In this document: positions 63,034 through 64,000 of the stretch, in pieces
Layout of the letters: each line of letters starts with the position of its first letter
Numbering within the stretch: the stretch's first letter is position 1
Assembly: GCA_001443495.1 (NCBI GenBank)
Contig: LDXR01000005.1
Span: forward strand, 6,696 to 70,695
Direction: 5' to 3'
Origin: a candidate division NC10 bacterium CSP1-5
Lineage (GTDB): Bacteria > Methylomirabilota > Methylomirabilia > Methylomirabilales > CSP1-5
Length of the DNA: 64,000 nucleotides
The notes under the pieces: model-generated
What the model was told of the DNA's origin: nothing
The model's input: only the letters and a program-made list of their open reading frames with translations
Databases searched by the model: none
Position numbers and translations under genes: made by a program

Positions 63034-64000
63034 TGCGCAACGAACAGGGCAAGATCCGGGTTCTGATTGCCGACGATGAGAAGAATTTTGCCAGGGTGCT
63101 CAAGGCCGAGCTCGGGCGGGAGGGACACAGCACCGACGTGGCCTCGCATGGGCGGGAGGCGCTTGACAAGCTCAAGGACCAGGAATTCGACGTCCTCATC
63201 CTGGATCTCAAGATGCCCAAGCTCGGAGGGATGGAGGTCCTCAAGGAGGTCAAGAAGATGGCCCTGCCGCCCGAGGTGATCCTCCTCACCGGACACGGCA
63301 CCATCCCGACCGCCGTGGAGGCCATGAAGCTCGGCGCCTACACCTATGTGACGAAGCCCTGCAAGACGGCCGAGCTGAATCTGCTGATCCGGAAGGCGTA
63401 TGAAAAGCAGCAGATCCTCCGCGAGAATTTGTACCTCAAGACCCGCCTGGGACACGAAGAGCCGTTTCCCGAGATCGTGACCGCGAGTCCGAAGATCCGG
63501 CAGATCCTCAAGATGCTGGTCCGGATTGCGCCCACCGATTCGACGGTCCTGATCACCGGCGAGAGCGGGACCGGCAAGGAACTGGTGGCGAAGGCCGTCC
63601 ACCAGAAGTCTAAGCGGAAGGACAAACCATTTCTCGTCATCAACTGCGGGGCGCTCCAGGAGAGCATCCTGGAGAGCGAGCTCTTCGGGCACGAGAAGGG
63701 GGCGTTCACCGGGGCCCACACGGCGAAGGCCGGCCTCTTTGAGGTCGCGGATAAAGGCACCCTGCTCCTGGACGAGATCGGTGAGATCTCCCAGACCATG
63801 CAGCTCAAGCTCCTGCGGGTGATCGAGACCGGCAAGTTCTTCCGAGTCGGAAGCACCAGGGAGCGACAGGTCGACGTCCGGGTCCTCACGGCGACGAACA
63901 GGGACCTCCAGGAACTGGTCAAGGCCGGAAGGTTCCGCGAGGACCTGTTCTATCGTATCAACGTTATCCCGATCCACCTGCCTCCGCTCCGGGAGCGGCC
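63033..64000 (+). CDS. NtrC-type sigma-54 response regulator (cut by window edge)
   Basis: The first ~322 codons of a regulator coupled to the kinase upstream. The receiver domain has VLIADDEKNF and the phospho-acceptor Asp in ILDLKMPKLGG, with the T/K pair in LLTGHG and VTKPCK. The AAA+ domain has Walker A GESGTGKE, LESELFGHE, the sigma-54 loop GAFTGA and LLDEIGE. The DNA-binding end lies beyond the window. A start at 63030 is equally possible. It should activate sigma-54 promoters elsewhere. Confidence 0.92.
   Translation, partial: MRNEQGKIRVLIADDEKNFARVLKAELGREGHSTDVASHGREALDKLKDQEFDVLILDLKMPKLGGMEVLKEVKKMALPPEVILLTGHGTIPTAVEAMKLGAYTYVTKPCKTAELNLLIRKAYEKQQILRENLYLKTRLGHEEPFPEIVTASPKIRQILKMLVRIAPTDSTVLITGESGTGKELVAKAVHQKSKRKDKPFLVINCGALQESILESELFGHEKGAFTGAHTAKAGLFEVADKGTLLLDEIGEISQTMQLKLLRVIETGKFFRVGSTRERQVDVRVLTATNRDLQELVKAGRFREDLFYRINVIPIHLPPLRER

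Overview
The window reads as chromosomal DNA of a GC-rich, Gram-negative, respiring bacterium. Genes are tightly packed with many GTG starts and ATGA, GTGA or TGATG overlaps, and almost all are on the minus strand. A type IV pilus locus in the Myxococcus-like order, a large duplicated complex I locus and the absence of mobile genes suggest an uncultured lineage such as NC10/Methylomirabilota or a relative. That placement is inference: no rRNA or tRNA gene is visible.

Layout on the minus strand, in transcription order from right to left. hemB-hemL (61.3-58.9 kb) are followed by a long run of respiratory genes (58.6-37.5 kb): nuoA2, C, D, H2, I, J2, K2, L2, M, N2, then atpB-atpE, then nuoA1, a nuoE-nuoF fusion, nuoG, H1, J1, K1, L1, N1, ending with the NADH-sensing repressor gene rex. 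No nuoB is visible in either set. A plus-strand ubiD gene (36.0-37.5 kb) converges on rex. Next come glnD and aroE, then the pilus locus pilB-pilT-pilC-pilS-pilR, three tandem pilins, a PilH/PilI-type ABC exporter, a TPR protein, a membrane/aminopropyltransferase-like/TPR fusion and pilD (31.8-15.4 kb). Housekeeping and repair genes follow: dtd-xerD, an HD-domain phosphohydrolase behind a structured leader, a HEAT-repeat lipoprotein, dinB-recD2-LytM-cca, a site-2-protease relic, trpS, guaB, guaA and the 5' end of dnaE. At the right edge a histidine kinase and an NtrC-type regulator run on the plus strand, and the window end cuts the regulator.

The most striking structure is non-coding. Many gaps hold elements made of degenerate 7-nt (in one family 8-nt) tandem units, usually arranged as two inverted arms, that begin at or within a few bases of the stop codon of the gene on their 5' side. 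Each locus has its own unit sequence but the same period and layout. A three-copy version follows guaB, trpS and pilB, and its hairpin overlaps the stop codon. In pilR and pilS the arrays are translated. One array occupies the place between nuoA2 and nuoC where nuoB is expected.

Other signals: nuoL1 and nuoL2 share about 1.68 kb of nearly identical, gap-free DNA, consistent with gene conversion. There is a sigma-54 promoter before the first pilin beside pilR, a three-dyad operator with 24-bp spacing between glnD and ubiD, a Rex-like operator and terminator before nuoA2, and a promoter-structured RNA-terminator leader before the HD gene.
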